Below are positions 23,776 through 35,932 of a stretch of DNA of 60,000 bases, one piece after another. Position 1 is the first letter of the stretch, and each line of letters begins with the position of its first letter. Source of the stretch: Lineus longissimus (lineage: Eukaryota > Nemertea > Pilidiophora > Heteronemertea > Lineidae); assembly GCF_910592395.1 (NCBI RefSeq), contig NC_088320.1, positions 11,470,501 through 11,530,500 of the forward strand, written 5' to 3'. Below the pieces are notes generated by a model. It did not search any database, was not told where the DNA came from, and worked only from the letters and a program-made list of their open reading frames with translations. A program made the translations under genes and the position numbers.

Positions 23776-25499
23776 AGTACATTCATCCTCATGGATAACC
23801 AGTGCTGCTATTAGCAAGCTACACAATGCATAAACATGTGCGTGAGGAATCTGACAGAATGTAAGACAGTACTAAGCTGACTTAAGTGATAATTCTCAGT
23901 GTACTAGTAAGAGTTCTACTAGGAGAACCGCTAGTTGGCTAATTGGGCCGGTAAAAATCTTCTAGGTACACATAAACTGCTCACTCGGAGAACGAGTACT
24001 GACGGCACAGCGGTTGTATGTACAATGCGGACTCAAACCGGTCCCAAGATGAACGAAGAAGCTAAAGGTTAATTTTGTTACAGTTTAATGGAAAAAAATT
24101 GGAGTGGTTCCATCTCAACTACTCACAATGTGTCAAAAATAGAATTTAGCGTAAGAGGTTGCTACATGCACTTAACTCATTTTTGACGAAATTTTCGCTT
24201 CGGCGACTCATGGTTCTCACCGCCTCAATTGCTGATGCTTTCGTGTTGTTCCTAAAGTAAAGTTCAATCGGGGTTGATCGACTTCCCAGGATTGTAGCTG
24301 ACACGAAGTCGAGTTACAGTTTGTAACCGCCGCCGTATACGTATAGACGCACAAAGCCACGACGAGCAACAGCACAATATGGCTTCGGATCTAGTAGACT
24401 GCAAGCCATATATGCCATCATCATATTGAAACCTTAGACATTAGATATTACGAGTATTTGCTATGGAAATGTGCTAACTCTATGTGTTAGTGTTAAAGCA
24501 ATGTCATGCAAGTTAATTCGGAGTGAACACTAGAATAAAAAAACTGTTAATTTTGAATTAACCTTTGGTTGTCCCAGAACTTTGCAAAGAGGTCTAATCT
24601 CATGGTTAACAGCGGGCTTATTCTTGTTAATAGTGTTAACCCAGGGTTTACCGAAGGATTTGACCTCACCAAATGCTTCTTAACCAGTGCCCGAGTTCAT
24701 TAAATCCAGGAAACAGGTAACCTTTAACCTTTTTGCCAGGAGTAAGCGTTTGAATGTTGTCACGATTTGATGGTGCGCCCAGATTGACGCTGCAACCAGT
24801 GATGACACAAACGACGGGTTTCTGCACTTCACGTTTAATATAGGAACTAAAATAGAATAAACAGGAAACATACTAAGTAACTGGTAGAAATTTAACAACT
24901 ATGAACAAGTAAGCACACCCAGCGGCAAGCATGCAATTAGCTTAACTAAATTACTAATTAATCAATTACCCGGATGGAGCTCCATACACCACACAGTACT
25001 TTGACCCGCCCATACATATACAATCCCAGACGGTCATACCGGACAACACCCTGTCCTCCCACATGTAAATTACCACTGTACACTTCCACAGGCCTATTAC
25101 ACAAAGATCTATACAAAGCTGGCTATCTACAACCAAACTAATACAAACTGGCTTATCACACCAAACTAATACAAACTGGCTTATCACACCAAACTAACTA
25201 AACAACCCAACTGAATAGGTGTAACTACTTTGAAACTGGTTTCACTGAACCTAGCGATATCCACCAAGTGTACATTGTATATTACAAAAGGTTTGGCACA
25301 CTTACCCTAAGCAAATTCACACCTCATTCCTTCTCCTCATTCACACCAGACAGGAAGTGCTCAGAAACCCACTGGGCAACTTCCTACAACACACCCATTC
25401 AAACCAAACATTAACCCCTTCACACCAACACACATACTGACACACTGACAACCATAGGTAGAAATGACGCGTTTTGTGACAAATGTTTAGAAGTAGAAA

Positions 25500-25865
25500 G
25501 TGCCCTCCTTGAAAAGGTTTCCGGCCCTGTTGTATCCTGAGGAATTGTGTAATATGTTATGGTGGCCTCAACCGTCAACAGCTGAGAGAATAAAGCGTAT
25601 AATCAAATCATTATTCCCCGAACATTTTATCCAAGGACATTTCAACTTTCTACACCCTATTCAAACAAACGTATCCCACACAGCAACCAAATTATATGCA
25701 CGGGTGAAGCCTAATTCTGTTATAAGCTACACAGAGCAATGTTTTGAAGTCTCATCTAGCGAACTATGTTGTGAGTCAAAGCGCAGAACTAATGTAATTC
25801 CGAAAGTGGTGATTCTCTTGACCTGTGAAATATCTTTTTTTGAAGTACAAAACCATTTCGTTTGA
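25500..25865 (+). CDS. 121-aa ORF with the PSTAERI module (X2), possible exon
   Basis: The ORF contains RFPALLYPEELCNMLWWPQ followed by PSTAERIKRIIKSLFPEHF. It is open in X4 as well (49618-49974, 118 aa) with about a dozen residue changes, and older relics occur at 13083-13240 and 14205-14330. The protein-level match among diverged copies argues that the module was once coding. No start with good context and no partner exon are clear, so it may be an exon or a relic. Confidence 0.4.
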   Translation: MPSLKRFPALLYPEELCNMLWWPQPSTAERIKRIIKSLFPEHFIQGHFNFLHPIQTNVSHTATKLYARVKPNSVISYTEQCFEVSSSELCCESKRRTNVIPKVVILLTCEISFFEVQNHFV

Positions 25866-26335
25866 TTTCTGCCGGTGTGGTATACCACAAGCAAACCGCT
25901 CGACCCGCAGCCTAAAGTTTTTCCAAGCCAATGACCACTACTCGGGTGTGGTCTGATATATATCTCTTGAAATCGATCCCGTGCGGTTTTGTGTATGAAA
26001 CCTCCGAAAATCAGAAATCAAACCATGTAAACCTTGGTAACCGAGTGAGCCCATAAAAATCATACATATTCAAGACAAAATTTCCCGCTATTTTAAAAAA
26101 AGGACCGACTGAATCTGGATAGTGAGTTCTTGCCTGATACCGTAATAAGATCCAGCCCACCAATCATCAGTCTGGAAAGTGCAGATATATCTCTGGGTAC
26201 TACTCGGGAATCTCCTTTGACATGGAGGACCAGAAAAACAGAATACCTCTCGATCAATTATCTATCACGTATACCATTTGGAGAAACCAATAGTGTTTTA
26301 CACTGTCACTTGGTTGCTCAAAAAGCTACACGTAC

Positions 26336-26590
26336 CTTCTTCTGGTATACCCGTGAACCCATTTGACGACACGCCACCACCCTCTCCATACACGTGGCCT
26401 TCTTTTCACTCAGATGACAGTGAAACCGTGCATCAACGTGTAGCGCGGCTACTGTTAAACAGTCCGGATTGATACACAATAGAGCACACGCTAAAAGAGA
26501 AATAGCATCGTATGTGCCTCCATCTGGCTGGCCGATGCCGATGTTAAAGACAACTATAGTGAACTCTGCACTGTGTGCAAGCGCCGCCAT
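26336..26590 (-). CDS. Candidate 85-codon exon (X2 copy)
   Basis: Same exon as described for X1: ATGGCGGCG start, intact frame, AAGAAG before a GTACGT donor. It differs by a few residues (for example VVFNIGIG and RFHCHL). Confidence 0.32.
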
Positions 26591-27048
26591 GTCTACCAAA
26601 GCCACCGAACATTAAAAAAGCTCATAAATCCAGCGATCACCTAGCACTGTAAGGTAACGCTGTTAAACGTCATAATTGATCTGTTTGTCTGCAGCAAGAT
26701 GTCTTAACATGCCATATTCAATATTTTGAGACCACTGCGCTGATGATTCAGGGTTATCTAAGGCACATCGGATCGGATCTTCGCAGTCCAGGTGTGATGA
26801 ATCCCATGTTTTGTTTTATTTCTTCCCTATATTAATTGGTGAGTTTATTGTGAGTCAATTGAGCTATTTAATCTAAGATCAGAATCATGTAACCATAACC
26901 ATGGTCATAATGTTATCCAAGATCATAGTCATGTAATATGGAATCAGTTAGAATCAGGAATGAACATTCATGTAGGACTGGACAATAGTGCAGATCAATG
27001 ACTTTACAATTTATCAATGACTTGACAATGGCGAGTGGTTGGGTGATA

Positions 27049-29139
27049 CTGTAAAATATGCGATAAGCGAACGGCCCACAAAACTGGTCGAGAGGAAATC
27101 ATTGCGTATACATGTGCAGGTCCTTTGAAATAGGCCTACATGACGCTAATGACACGCTATTGAGCATGTACATGTACCACAAAATCCATGACTGATATCC
27201 CTTTGAATTTAGATGACATTGAATAACCTATTTAACGCTGGCCTACTCGTGCATTTAAGATTGTCAATCGCAAGCGTCAGCAAGAAACCAAAATGATGTG
27301 CACTGTCTTTTTTGGCATTTTGATAATGTTTTCTGATTTCGTTCATCCAATGGAGAATGGCGACATCAATAATGTTGATGAAAATGTCGATGCCTTACAA
27401 CCTCCTGCTCGGCGTCACCGATCGTATTCACTGGCGGAGAAAATCCGTCTGCTCGATGACTATGAAAACGAAAACATCAGGCAGCCTCATGGGATTTCAT
27501 CGGCCCAGTTTGCCAGGGAGCATAACATCTCCTCCGGGACTATGCGCCGATGGCTCCGCGAAGAGGATGACCTCCGAGAGAGACATCGCGAAACTACGAG
27601 CAGGCAGGTCAACAGGCGCAGACAAAGACAAAGAGGCATTGGTGAGTGCTGTATTGTACTTTTAACAGAAAATTAACGCCATCTTCCATGTCATTTTCTT
27701 TTCAAATTTGATGTCCATGAGAACCTGGAACTTTAAATTTGATACTGTTCTTTTCTAAAGTCCACATTTTTTTCAGCCTTATGGCCAGAGGTTGACAGGT
27801 CAGTTCGTGAATGGATGGAGACAAGGCGACAACATGGGGTACCTGTCTCGGGCGACGACATGATGATTAAATCTGAGCAGTCTTTCCGAACATGGTGGGC
27901 AGTGCTTCCCGAACAGCAGCAACAGGAATACCGGCAGCATCGGCCACAATTAACAGACTTCAGGGCGTCCATAGGGTGGCTAACTGGTTTTCTCTCCAGG
28001 AACGGGATTAGGTTTAGGAAACAATGCAAAAATTTTACGGCTATTCCCGAAAACGCGGATGAACTTGTGGCCAATTTTCAGCAAAATGTTGCCCAGACGG
28101 TTGATGAAAATGGGATTGAACTTGTGATAAACATGAATGAAACGTTTGCTCTTTTTGACATGGTGCCACAATACACCTACAATGAAAAGGGGGCAAAACA
28201 AATTGATCTTCGCACGTCCCGAGGGAATCCGAAACTAGGATGTACCGTAACTTTAGGGATTACAAGGGATGGGAGAAAGATGCCTGCGAGTGTGATACTC
28301 AGAGGACTGAGGGCTGACGGGGAAGTAATCCAGGATTTGAGGGAAAATGCACCGGACAATGTCCGAGTAACCGGGTCTGAAACAGGTTGGGCAAACTGGC
28401 AGACACTACTATCGTAGGTTCATGACAGTCTTCTCCCTTTTGTAGGTGATGCCTTTCCATTTTTGTTGATATGGGACATGTTCCCAGCCCATAGAAATGA
28501 CAAGGTTCAGCATCACATTGAAGATGCGCCTGGTTTTATCCAGTTGGGTCCAGGAAGATGTACTTCTTTGGTCCAGCTGTTTGATAAAACTGTCATCCGT
28601 TCCTTCAAAATTAACATGCGTAAAATGTGGAAGGCCTGGAAGATCCAAAGTAATGATGAACATGGTCGTTGTGAGCCAATTACTAGGGATACGCTTTTGC
28701 GCATTATCAGGGACTCCTGGGCCCCTACAACGGAAGAGGCAATCCATACGGCCTGGCGTGCGTGCGGAACGCTTCAAGGAGATGAGCCAGTGCCAGATCA
28801 CGTTGATCAAGACATTATTGATTTTGATAACATTGAAATCGAAGACAATGGTCTAGAATTTGTAGATTTGGACGAAGAATTGACTTAAACCCAGTATTAA
28901 TCATCACATCCTGTTTGTCTTTCTTTTCATCCAATTCAACTCAATGAGCCCAGGTACTTTTGCACGAACGCGGTAGAAGTCTACCACCAATAACCCCGAG
29001 GCTATATACACCTAATCATAAGAAAACGACACTTGTCGTCAGCGTCATCTAGGCCTATTTCAAAGGACCTGAACATGTATACGCAATGATTTCCTCTCGA
29101 CCAGTTCTGTGGGCCGTTCGCTTATCACATATTTTACAG
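27049..29139 (+). mobile_element. Pogo-like DNA transposon TE1 (2091 bp) with about 90-bp inverted repeats and TA target site
   Basis: The left end reads CTGTAAAATATGCGATAAGC and the right end is its reverse complement, GCTTATCACATATTTTACAG, with inverted similarity extending about 90 bp (to GGCCTATTTCAAAGGACC near 29050). TA flanks both ends (27047-27048 and 29140-29141). The uninterrupted site is seen in X4 (GGGTGATCTATGGTTG), so insertion happened in X2. It carries one two-exon transposase gene on the plus strand. TA duplication and the DDE domain place it in Tc1/mariner-pogo. Confidence 0.93.
27350..28888 (+). pseudogene. TE1 transposase (pogo/jerky-like DDE), inactivated
   Basis: Exon 1 is 27350-27641 and exon 2 begins at 27777; phases agree. 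Exon 1 encodes a basic helix-turn-helix DNA-binding region (SLAEKIRLLDDYENENIR ... FAREHNISSGTMRRWL). Exon 2 encodes a CENP-B-like helical part (TWWAVLPEQQQQEYRQHRP) and the DDE_1 catalytic core. The expected first Asp reads Asn (VINMNETFALF, against VANVDEVFTLF in TE2), the second is LLIWDMFPAH and the third VQLFDKTVIRSFK. A single in-frame TAG at 28415-28417 splits the core; the frame then continues to TAA at 28888. With both defects it is almost certainly dead. Confidence 0.88.
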
Positions 29140-29141
29140 TA

Positions 29142-30175
29142 TATGGTTGTGTGCTTTTGGCGAAGACTCAGAAAGACTCCAAGGAAAGCAGTTGGTTATG
29201 CTTGCCTTGTGATTTGAATTGATTGGAGCTCCAGAATCCCTTTTCGGGGAGGTGTTTATCGAATCCGGACTTTTCGGTTCGGGAATTAGGATTGCCCGGC
29301 GTTGGTGTCGAATGGAGTCGTCGCTGCAGCTGTGAAACGCACACATATACGTATTCGAATCGAAACGCCTAAATTCCGTATTCTTATTGGGAACGGATAG
29401 CCTAAAAGTGGATTCATACTCCGACGCACGACCATCGCCGGCGTTGAACGCAGCGTCCTGCGTCGGTCGCCTATGCCATCGCACGATTTTGTAGGCGTCG
29501 TATCGCGGGACTATGAATGCTCACGCGAATGCCCGCCACGCATTTTCCTTCTTCAGGCTGTCCTTGTTGTCGGATCTGGAAATGTCATAAAGATATTTGT
29601 AACGTTTTACTTCACATATTAGTAGCTCTTCTGCGTCCGACATTTTAGCTTCGTTATGTGAGGAAGCTCAAGCGTAAAACGACGTAATCAATTCCCATTC
29701 CCCGTCTTTCCAGTTTGAACTGGGCGCCTTTGAAAATATGCATAAACATGAGGCCTTGGTCCCATGACCAGAAAAGTGATCATTCGTTGGTACGACGCCG
29801 CGATCGGACGCAGAGAGTTCAAATTTGTTGAACTCTTTAATATCGCACGCCGACCGAACGCGCGTCCGGACGCCGATGGCCATCGCCGTCGCACGCGAAA
29901 GTATGAATCAACACCACGACGTCGGCGTCGAGAAATTGATCGTGCGTCGGTCGCCGGCGGTCGTGCGTCGGAGTATGAACTAGGCTTAAGTCCGTATAAT
30001 TGCCTCTTAACCCTTCACACCCCTGTGTCGCCATATCTGGGCACTTACACGGAACTGGACATTTTCGCAGTTATACTTGGAATTCATCTTTGAAACTGGA
30101 CCTTTTTCTCTGTTACCCTGTGAACATTGCCGTGTGAACTTTGCCCTTGTGAACTGAAGGGACTGAACTGAAGGG
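29142..30175. repeat. Duplicated block Z1
   Basis: The block matches 51170-52165 (Z3) and, without the MITE, 37790-38740. It contains one minisatellite unit, the words GCACACATATACGTATTCG and TTGGGAACGG, the MITE, and a tail of short repeats (GTGAACATTGCC, GTGAACTTTGCCC, GTGAACTGAAGG). Near 30172 it passes directly into X3a at GGGCCATGGAG, skipping the Y and W blocks that follow Z elsewhere. Confidence 0.82.
29406..29986. mobile_element. MITE (581 bp) with TAA target duplication and nested inverted repeats
   Basis: The left end has ATTCATACTCCGACGCACGA and the right end the reverse complement (TCGTGCGTCGGAGTATGAAC). TAA flanks both sides (29403-29405, 29987-29989); the empty site GCCTAAGTCC is visible in the third Z copy at 38549. 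Internal subrepeats (CGGCGTCG, GCGTCCGGACGC, a second TATGAATCAACAC arm) suggest a composite palindrome. The 3-bp TWA duplication suggests a PIF/Harbinger-type MITE, though the family is not certain. The CpG-rich interior contrasts with the AT-rich flanks. Confidence 0.82.
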
Positions 30176-30256
30176 CCATGGAGAATCGGAGGATATGACT
30201 CAGGAAGATGAAGACTCTACTGTTCCACAAAGGAAAGACACTTATATGTGATTATA

Positions 30257-32437
30257 CTTTAATTCCTTGCGAATAAGAACCGATCCTGGCCACCAGTGAG
30301 GCCTAACTTGTCCCGCCCACGACATGTGAGTAGGCGTGCTTGATTTGACTACATGAATAGGCTTCGGGAATTGACATAAAGGGGAATTCTTTATCGATGT
30401 CGTTGACTTGTGGTCAAATCCCACCATGTTAACCCTTAGTATACCATAATGGGAAAGATGGTTACACACTGTTTCAATTTTATGCTCGGCAGGGTGACGT
30501 CGGTGAAGGAATTTTGAATGCATTTTAACCTCTAAGAAAAAAGCAAGTTTTGCGGATGCCTGCAAGAAACAAGATTTGATGTGGTCATTTAATGGCAAAA
30601 TGAACACTTCTACAGGGTAGCCCAAAAAAGGTAATGGCATGAGACGGCTTCAAGAAGCCTGCAGGTCCTGTTATTCATCAGGGTCCTCGACAATGTCTTC
30701 CTCTGGCAGGTTAAAAAATTCTAGTCCCTCATCGACGTCCCCAGCAGGTTGTTCGAGATCTTCTGCCCCAACCAGTGGAACCCCACGCCCAATACCAGCA
30801 GCATGAAATGAATTTTGCACCACCTGTTCGGGTACTTCCTGCCATGCGTCTCGGACAAGGCGTGTCACTTCTAAAATTGAAATCCTTGGACAATTTCCAT
30901 CCGGCGTCGTGTGTTCCTGTTTCCACAATCTCCATAGCAGCCGAAGACGGACTTTGAAGCTGTGGATGACAGAAACATCCAAGGGCTGCGCAATGGGGGT
31001 ACAACCTGGTGGAATAAACTCAATAACACCGCCATTCTCAATGATGAGAAGGGCAACTTCTTCTGTAAGATGCACACGGCAGCGATCCCATATGAGAAGG
31101 AAAGGTAAGATACCCGTCTTCCTGGTCGTCCTGGTCCTGATGCATGAAGGGGATGAACACCTCTCCGAGGTAATCTAACATAACATTTGCTCTCATCCAC
31201 CCCGTTGGTGATTGTGCCACGACTACATCTTCAGGCAGATTGTCTTGAAGCTCTTGCCATGCGGCTGCAGTTGGACGTCTGAAGGTGATGTGCGGGGGTA
31301 ATTTTCCCCCTGCCATTGTGACTGCTAAAGTGACGGTACATCCCAGCCTAGGATTGCCCCACGAAGATTTGATATCAATCTGCGTTGCCCCTGTTCGGTT
31401 GTAGGTATAACTGCCATGGTTGTCAAAAAGGGTGAAAACCTCGTCTACATTTGCCACTTGATAATCTTCATAATGTTCATGCTGTTCATGCACGCTTTCC
31501 CTAAATGCAGCTACTAGGGCGTCAGCATTATCTGGCACCTGTCGGCTGTCCTTGGTCTTCCTTCTAAGGGAGATGCTGTACCTTTTCTTAAACCCTGATA
31601 ACCAGCCATTTGATGCTGTAAAGTGAGATTTCCGTGGGTAATCGTTCAATATACGGGTCTGTTCTGCAATAGCCAATCCAACCCACCACTGTTGATACAG
31701 TTCCCTCGATGCATCTTTGATGTTGTGATGTGATATCGCCATTCCCAGGGCACGCCTCTCATCGAGCCAATCAGCTAGGTCTGCCTCCATCTCTTCGTAT
31801 AGGCCTAAAAGATAACAGTTCATTTTACTCTGTCAGCAAATCACTAAATTTGTTCTTTGCCACATTCCATGCAAAAATGCATCCTTCAGTTTCCCTTCAC
31901 TTTAGCTGTACCCTTAATGTTCAGGGGGCTTTGCCATGGTTCCCTAGACTTACCAGTGCCACGTTCTCTCCACGCTAATTCTGAACCCTTGGCTTTTGAC
32001 GATGCTCTATGATGATGAATGTCATCCTCACTCATTAACCATTTCATCATTGTAGATTTTGGCAAACGGTTTGTGATGGCAAACGCTCCCACGGTTTCAT
32101 TACCGGCATGGAAGTCAGCGAGAAGCTTTACTTTTTCGCGCAGAGTGTAGCGCCTGCGTCTTCTAGGATGTTCAGCCATAGTGCAGACAGACAATCCCAG
32201 AATTACCCTTCCTTTTATTCTCATCCTGGTCCACATAACCATTTCAGCATTTCAGTAACTAACATGTCTCATTGCATCACAGAAGAAACCACAGATTGTG
32301 TCACGCAATAACTGGTGCTAGGCCTGGTCTCGCCTATATGCACATGAATGGCAAGGGCGGCTGTCGTATGCATTATGACATTGGTGGATCTGCCCAGACA
32401 AAAATGGCCGCTGGTTCTTATTCGCAAGGTATTAAAG
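30257..32437 (-). mobile_element. Pogo-like DNA transposon TE2 (2181 bp), TA target site
   Basis: The ends CTTTAATTCCTTGCGAATAA and, inverted at the right, TTATTCGCAAGGTATTAAAG form terminal inverted repeats of about 27 bp, with TA on both sides (30255-30256, 32438-32439). The uninterrupted site is present in X1 and X4 (GATTATATATTTTAATGTC). Its gene is on the minus strand. It is related to TE1 in protein and two-exon layout, but the inverted repeats differ, so these are separate families. Confidence 0.92.
30671..32179 (-). pseudogene. TE2 transposase (pogo/jerky-like DDE), one frameshift
   Basis: Exon 1 (32179-31954) encodes MAEHPRRRRRYTLREKVKL and a helix-turn-helix; exon 2 starts at 31804 with agreeing phase. 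The CENP-B-like part (QQWWVGLAIAEQTRILNDY) precedes the catalytic core: VANVDEVFTLFD (first Asp intact), LLIWDRCRVHLTEE (second Asp) and AQPLDVSVIHSFK (third Asp). A one-base shift near 31110 separates the first 260 codons of exon 2 from the rest, which ends at 30671 in an acidic tail. All three catalytic acids survive, so it is less decayed than TE1, but it is broken as it stands. Confidence 0.88.
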
Positions 32438-32620
32438 TATATTCTAATGTCAACACTTGACTTCAACTATTTACAACTATTTACAACTACACAAATACAG
32501 TGACACAACATGGAACTATTTAAACACAGCAATCAGCTCTTGGTCTGATTAAAACATTCCCAAAACAACTCAGCAGTCAGCTCTTGGTCTGATTAAAACA
32601 CTCTCCAAACAATCTCATAT

Positions 32621-32815
32621 TTACAGTAAATGGTTGATAGAAGGATATCGACTCATGTTGATATCTTCGCCGTCTATAAGACGGACCATGAGTTCAATTA
32701 ACTCGTCCAAAAACTCAACTAGATCTTCTAGTTCTATAAAAGTGCCAATGATGATGATATCATCTGGATATATGTGCACACTTGGTGCATCCAGGGGAAC
32801 CGAAGGTTCTGGCAT
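32621..32815 (-). CDS. Small acidic ORF, 64 aa (X3a copy)
   Basis: Identical in protein sequence to the ORF at 19701-19895 and equally tentative. Confidence 0.28.
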   Translation of the reverse strand: MPEPSVPLDAPSVHIYPDDIIIIGTFIELEDLVEFLDELIELMVRLIDGEDINMSRYPSINHLL

Positions 32816-33479
32816 CTTTAGAATTCATTGTTTATCTCCCCAGAAATACCAATAGATTAGATAGGATTGCTCTAATATAACCCTCTGGGTTTAGGAGCTG
32901 ACTCAAGTCAATTTGGAGTTGGTACACCAAAAAGATCAAAGCTACTGCCCTTGCTTTGCCTATAGATTAATCAAAGTACATTCATCCTCATGGATAACCA
33001 GTGCTGCTATTAGCAAGCTACACAATGCATAAACATGTGCGTGAGGAATCTGACAGAATGTAAGACAGTACTAAGCTGACTTAAATGATAATTCTCAGTG
33101 TACTAGTAAGAGTTCTACTAGGAGAACCGCTAGTTGGCTAATTGGGCCTGGTGTGCAGGCAATCTCATTGTTTTGGGGCTTACATGAGCTTTTATACCCC
33201 CCTACGGGGTCCTCCCACGGGCTTTCCCGTCCCCAGATAAATTACGATTCTTGAAAGATGCTCAATGTTTTGAAAGATGCACCAACTTTAGGCACAATTT
33301 GTAACCACACTTCAAAATCCAGAGCTTTGAAATCGACATCCCCAGATGCTATAAACATAGTTTTACCACATGAAACATTTCAAAACACTTTTATGCTCAA
33401 AATATCCTGCTTTTGAACCACTTTAAAACTTACAACACGCGGAAAACAAGGGTCCAGCTTCCAAACAAATTGATGAGAA

Positions 33480-33586
33480 TGACGTCATCAAACATGGCGG
33501 ACAAGTTTACAAAAGTCCGAAATTGCACCCGTAAAAACACTTATTACAAATACACAGTTACTTATAAACTTACCAGGAAGCTCTAG
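33480..33586 (+). promoter_or_regulatory. CRE plus ATGGCGG start with a 30-codon ORF (X3a)
   Basis: Same arrangement and ORF as in X1 at 20567-20673. Confidence 0.38.
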
Positions 33587-35677
33587 ATAAATTGGTCCTA
33601 AGGAGACAAAGGTCCCTCCAAAGTTTGATGATCTAACACCACACAGTTTTGTGTAAAATTGTCTTCAAACACGAAAATCTGCTCCGGTAAAAATCTTCTA
33701 GGTACACATAAACTGCTCACCCGGAGAACGAGTACTGATGGCACAGCGGTTGTATGTACAATGCGGACTAAAACCGGTTCCAAGATGAACGAAATAGCTA
33801 AAGGTTAATTTTGTTACATTTTAATGGAAAAAAATTGGAGTGGTTCCATCTAAACTACCTCAATGTGTCAAAATTAGAATTCAGCGTAAGATGTTGCTAC
33901 ATGCACTTAACTATTTTTTGACCAAATTTTCGATTCGGCGACTCATGGTTCTCACCGCCTCAATTGCTGATGCTTTCGTGTTGTTCCTAAAGTAAAGTTC
34001 AATCGGGGTTGATCGACTTCCCAGGATTGTAGCTGACACGAGGTCGAGTTACACTTTGTAACCGCCGCCGTATACGTGCAGACGCACACAGCCACGACGA
34101 GTAACAGCACAATATGGCTTAGGATCTAATAGACTGCAAGCCATACATGCCATAATCACATTGAAACCTTAGACATTAGATATTACGAGTATTTGCTATG
34201 GAAATGTGCTAACTCTATGTGTTAGTGTTAAAGCAATGTCATGCAGGCTAATTCGGAGTGAACACAAGAATAAAAAAAATGTTAATTTTGAATTAACCTT
34301 TGGTTGTCCCAGAACGTTGCAAAGTGATCTAATCTCATGGTTAACAGCGGGCTTATTCTTGTTAATAGTGTTAACCCAGAGTTTACCGAAAGATTTAACG
34401 TCGTCATTGATAGGACACAAACTGACAGTTAATCTTTAACCTTTTTGCCCGGAGAAAGCGTTTGAATGTTGTCACAGATTCGATGTTGTGCCCAGATTGA
34501 CCCTGCGACCAGTGATGACACAACCGACGGGTTTCTGCACTTCACGTTTAATATAGGAACTAAAATAGAATAAACAGGAAACATACTAAGTAACTGGTAG
34601 AAATTTAACTACTATGAACAAGTAAACACACCCAGCGGCAAGCATGCAATTAGCTTAACTAAATTACTAATTAATTAATTACCCGGATGGAGCTCCATAC
34701 ACCACACAGTACTTTGACCCGCCCATACATATACAATCCCAGACGGTCATACCCGACAACACCCTGTCCTCCCACATGTAAATTACCACTGTACACTTCC
34801 ACAGGCCTATTACACAAAGATCTATACAAAGCTGGCTATCTACAACCAAACTAATACAAACTGGCTTATCACACCAAACTAATACAAACTGGCTATCACA
34901 CCAAACTAACTAAACAACCCAACTGAATACGTGTAACTACTTTGAAACTGGTTTCACTGAACCTAGCGATGTCAACCAAGTGTACATTGTATATTACAAA
35001 AGGTTTGGCACACTTACCCTAAGCAAATTCACACCTCATTCCTTCTCCTCATTCTCACCAGACAGGAAGTGCTCAGAAACCCACTGGGCAACTTCCTACA
35101 ACACAACCATGTAAATGTAATTTCACACTGATGTAATTCCGAAAGTGGTGATTCTCTTGACATGGGAAATATCTTTTTTTGAAGTACAGAACCATTTCGT
35201 TTGATTTCTGCCGGTGTTGTATACCACAAGCAAACCGCTCGACCCGCAGCCTAAAGGTTTTCCAAGCCAATGACCACTACTCGGGTGTGGTCTGATATAT
35301 ATCTCTTGAAATCAATCCCGTGCGGTTTTGTGTATGAAACCTCCGAAAATCAGAAATCAAACCATGTAAACCATGGTAACCGAGTGAGCCCATTAAAAAT
35401 CATACAGATTCCAGACCAAATTTCCCGCTATTTTTAAAAAAGGACCGACTGAATCTGGATAGTGAGTTCTTGCCTGATGCCGAAATAAGATCCAGCCCCA
35501 CCAATCATCAGTCTGGAAAGTGCAGATATATCTCTGGGCTACTACTCGAGAACCTCCTTGGACATGGAGGACCAGAAAAATAGAATACCTCTCGATCAAT
35601 AATCTACCACGTATACCATTGAGAGAAACCAATAGTGTTTTACACTGTCACTTGGTTGCTCAAAAAGCTACACGTAC

Positions 35678-35932
35678 CTTCTTCTGGTATACCCGTGAAC
35701 CCATTTGACGACACGCCACCACCCTCTCCATACACGTGGCCTTCTTTTCACTCAGATGACAGAGAAACCGTGCATCAACGTGTAGCGCGGCTACTGTTAA
35801 ACAGTCCGGATTGATACACAATAGAGCACACGCTAAAAGAGAAATAGCATCGTGTGTGCCTCCATCTGGCTGGCCGATACCGATGTCAAAGACAACTATA
35901 GTGAACTCTGCACTGTGTGCAAGCGCCGCCAT
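35678..35932 (-). CDS. Candidate 85-codon exon (X3a copy)
   Basis: Same exon as at 22765-23019. In this copy an in-frame upstream ATG extends the frame by 17 residues with a hydrophobic run (GFMSFFLCLVALV), which the other copies lack because of a stop or frame difference. The ATGGCGGCG start is kept as the likelier one. Confidence 0.32.

Larger units (their letters stand above)
23771..27046. repeat. Partial duplicated block X2
   Basis: The block starts inside X: the minisatellite word TTTATCGAATC passes directly into AATCAAAGTACATTC (homologous to 20046 of X1), sharing AATC. A 540-bp internal deletion near 23949 joins AATTGGGCC to GGTAAAAATC. X2 keeps the 25.4-25.8 kb segment missing from X1 and X3a. 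It ends at the TE1 insertion and resumes at 29142. Confidence 0.85.

Noticed and set aside
24966-25187. Cys/Val-rich 73-aa minus ORF (also 49075-49296)
   Set aside because: It lies over short AT-rich direct repeats, has no splice or start support, and is disrupted in X1 and X3a.
30242-30640. 132-aa minus ORF at the left end of TE2
   Set aside because: It overlaps the terminal inverted repeat and lies downstream of the transposase stop, with no start context. It is a transposon 3' flank.
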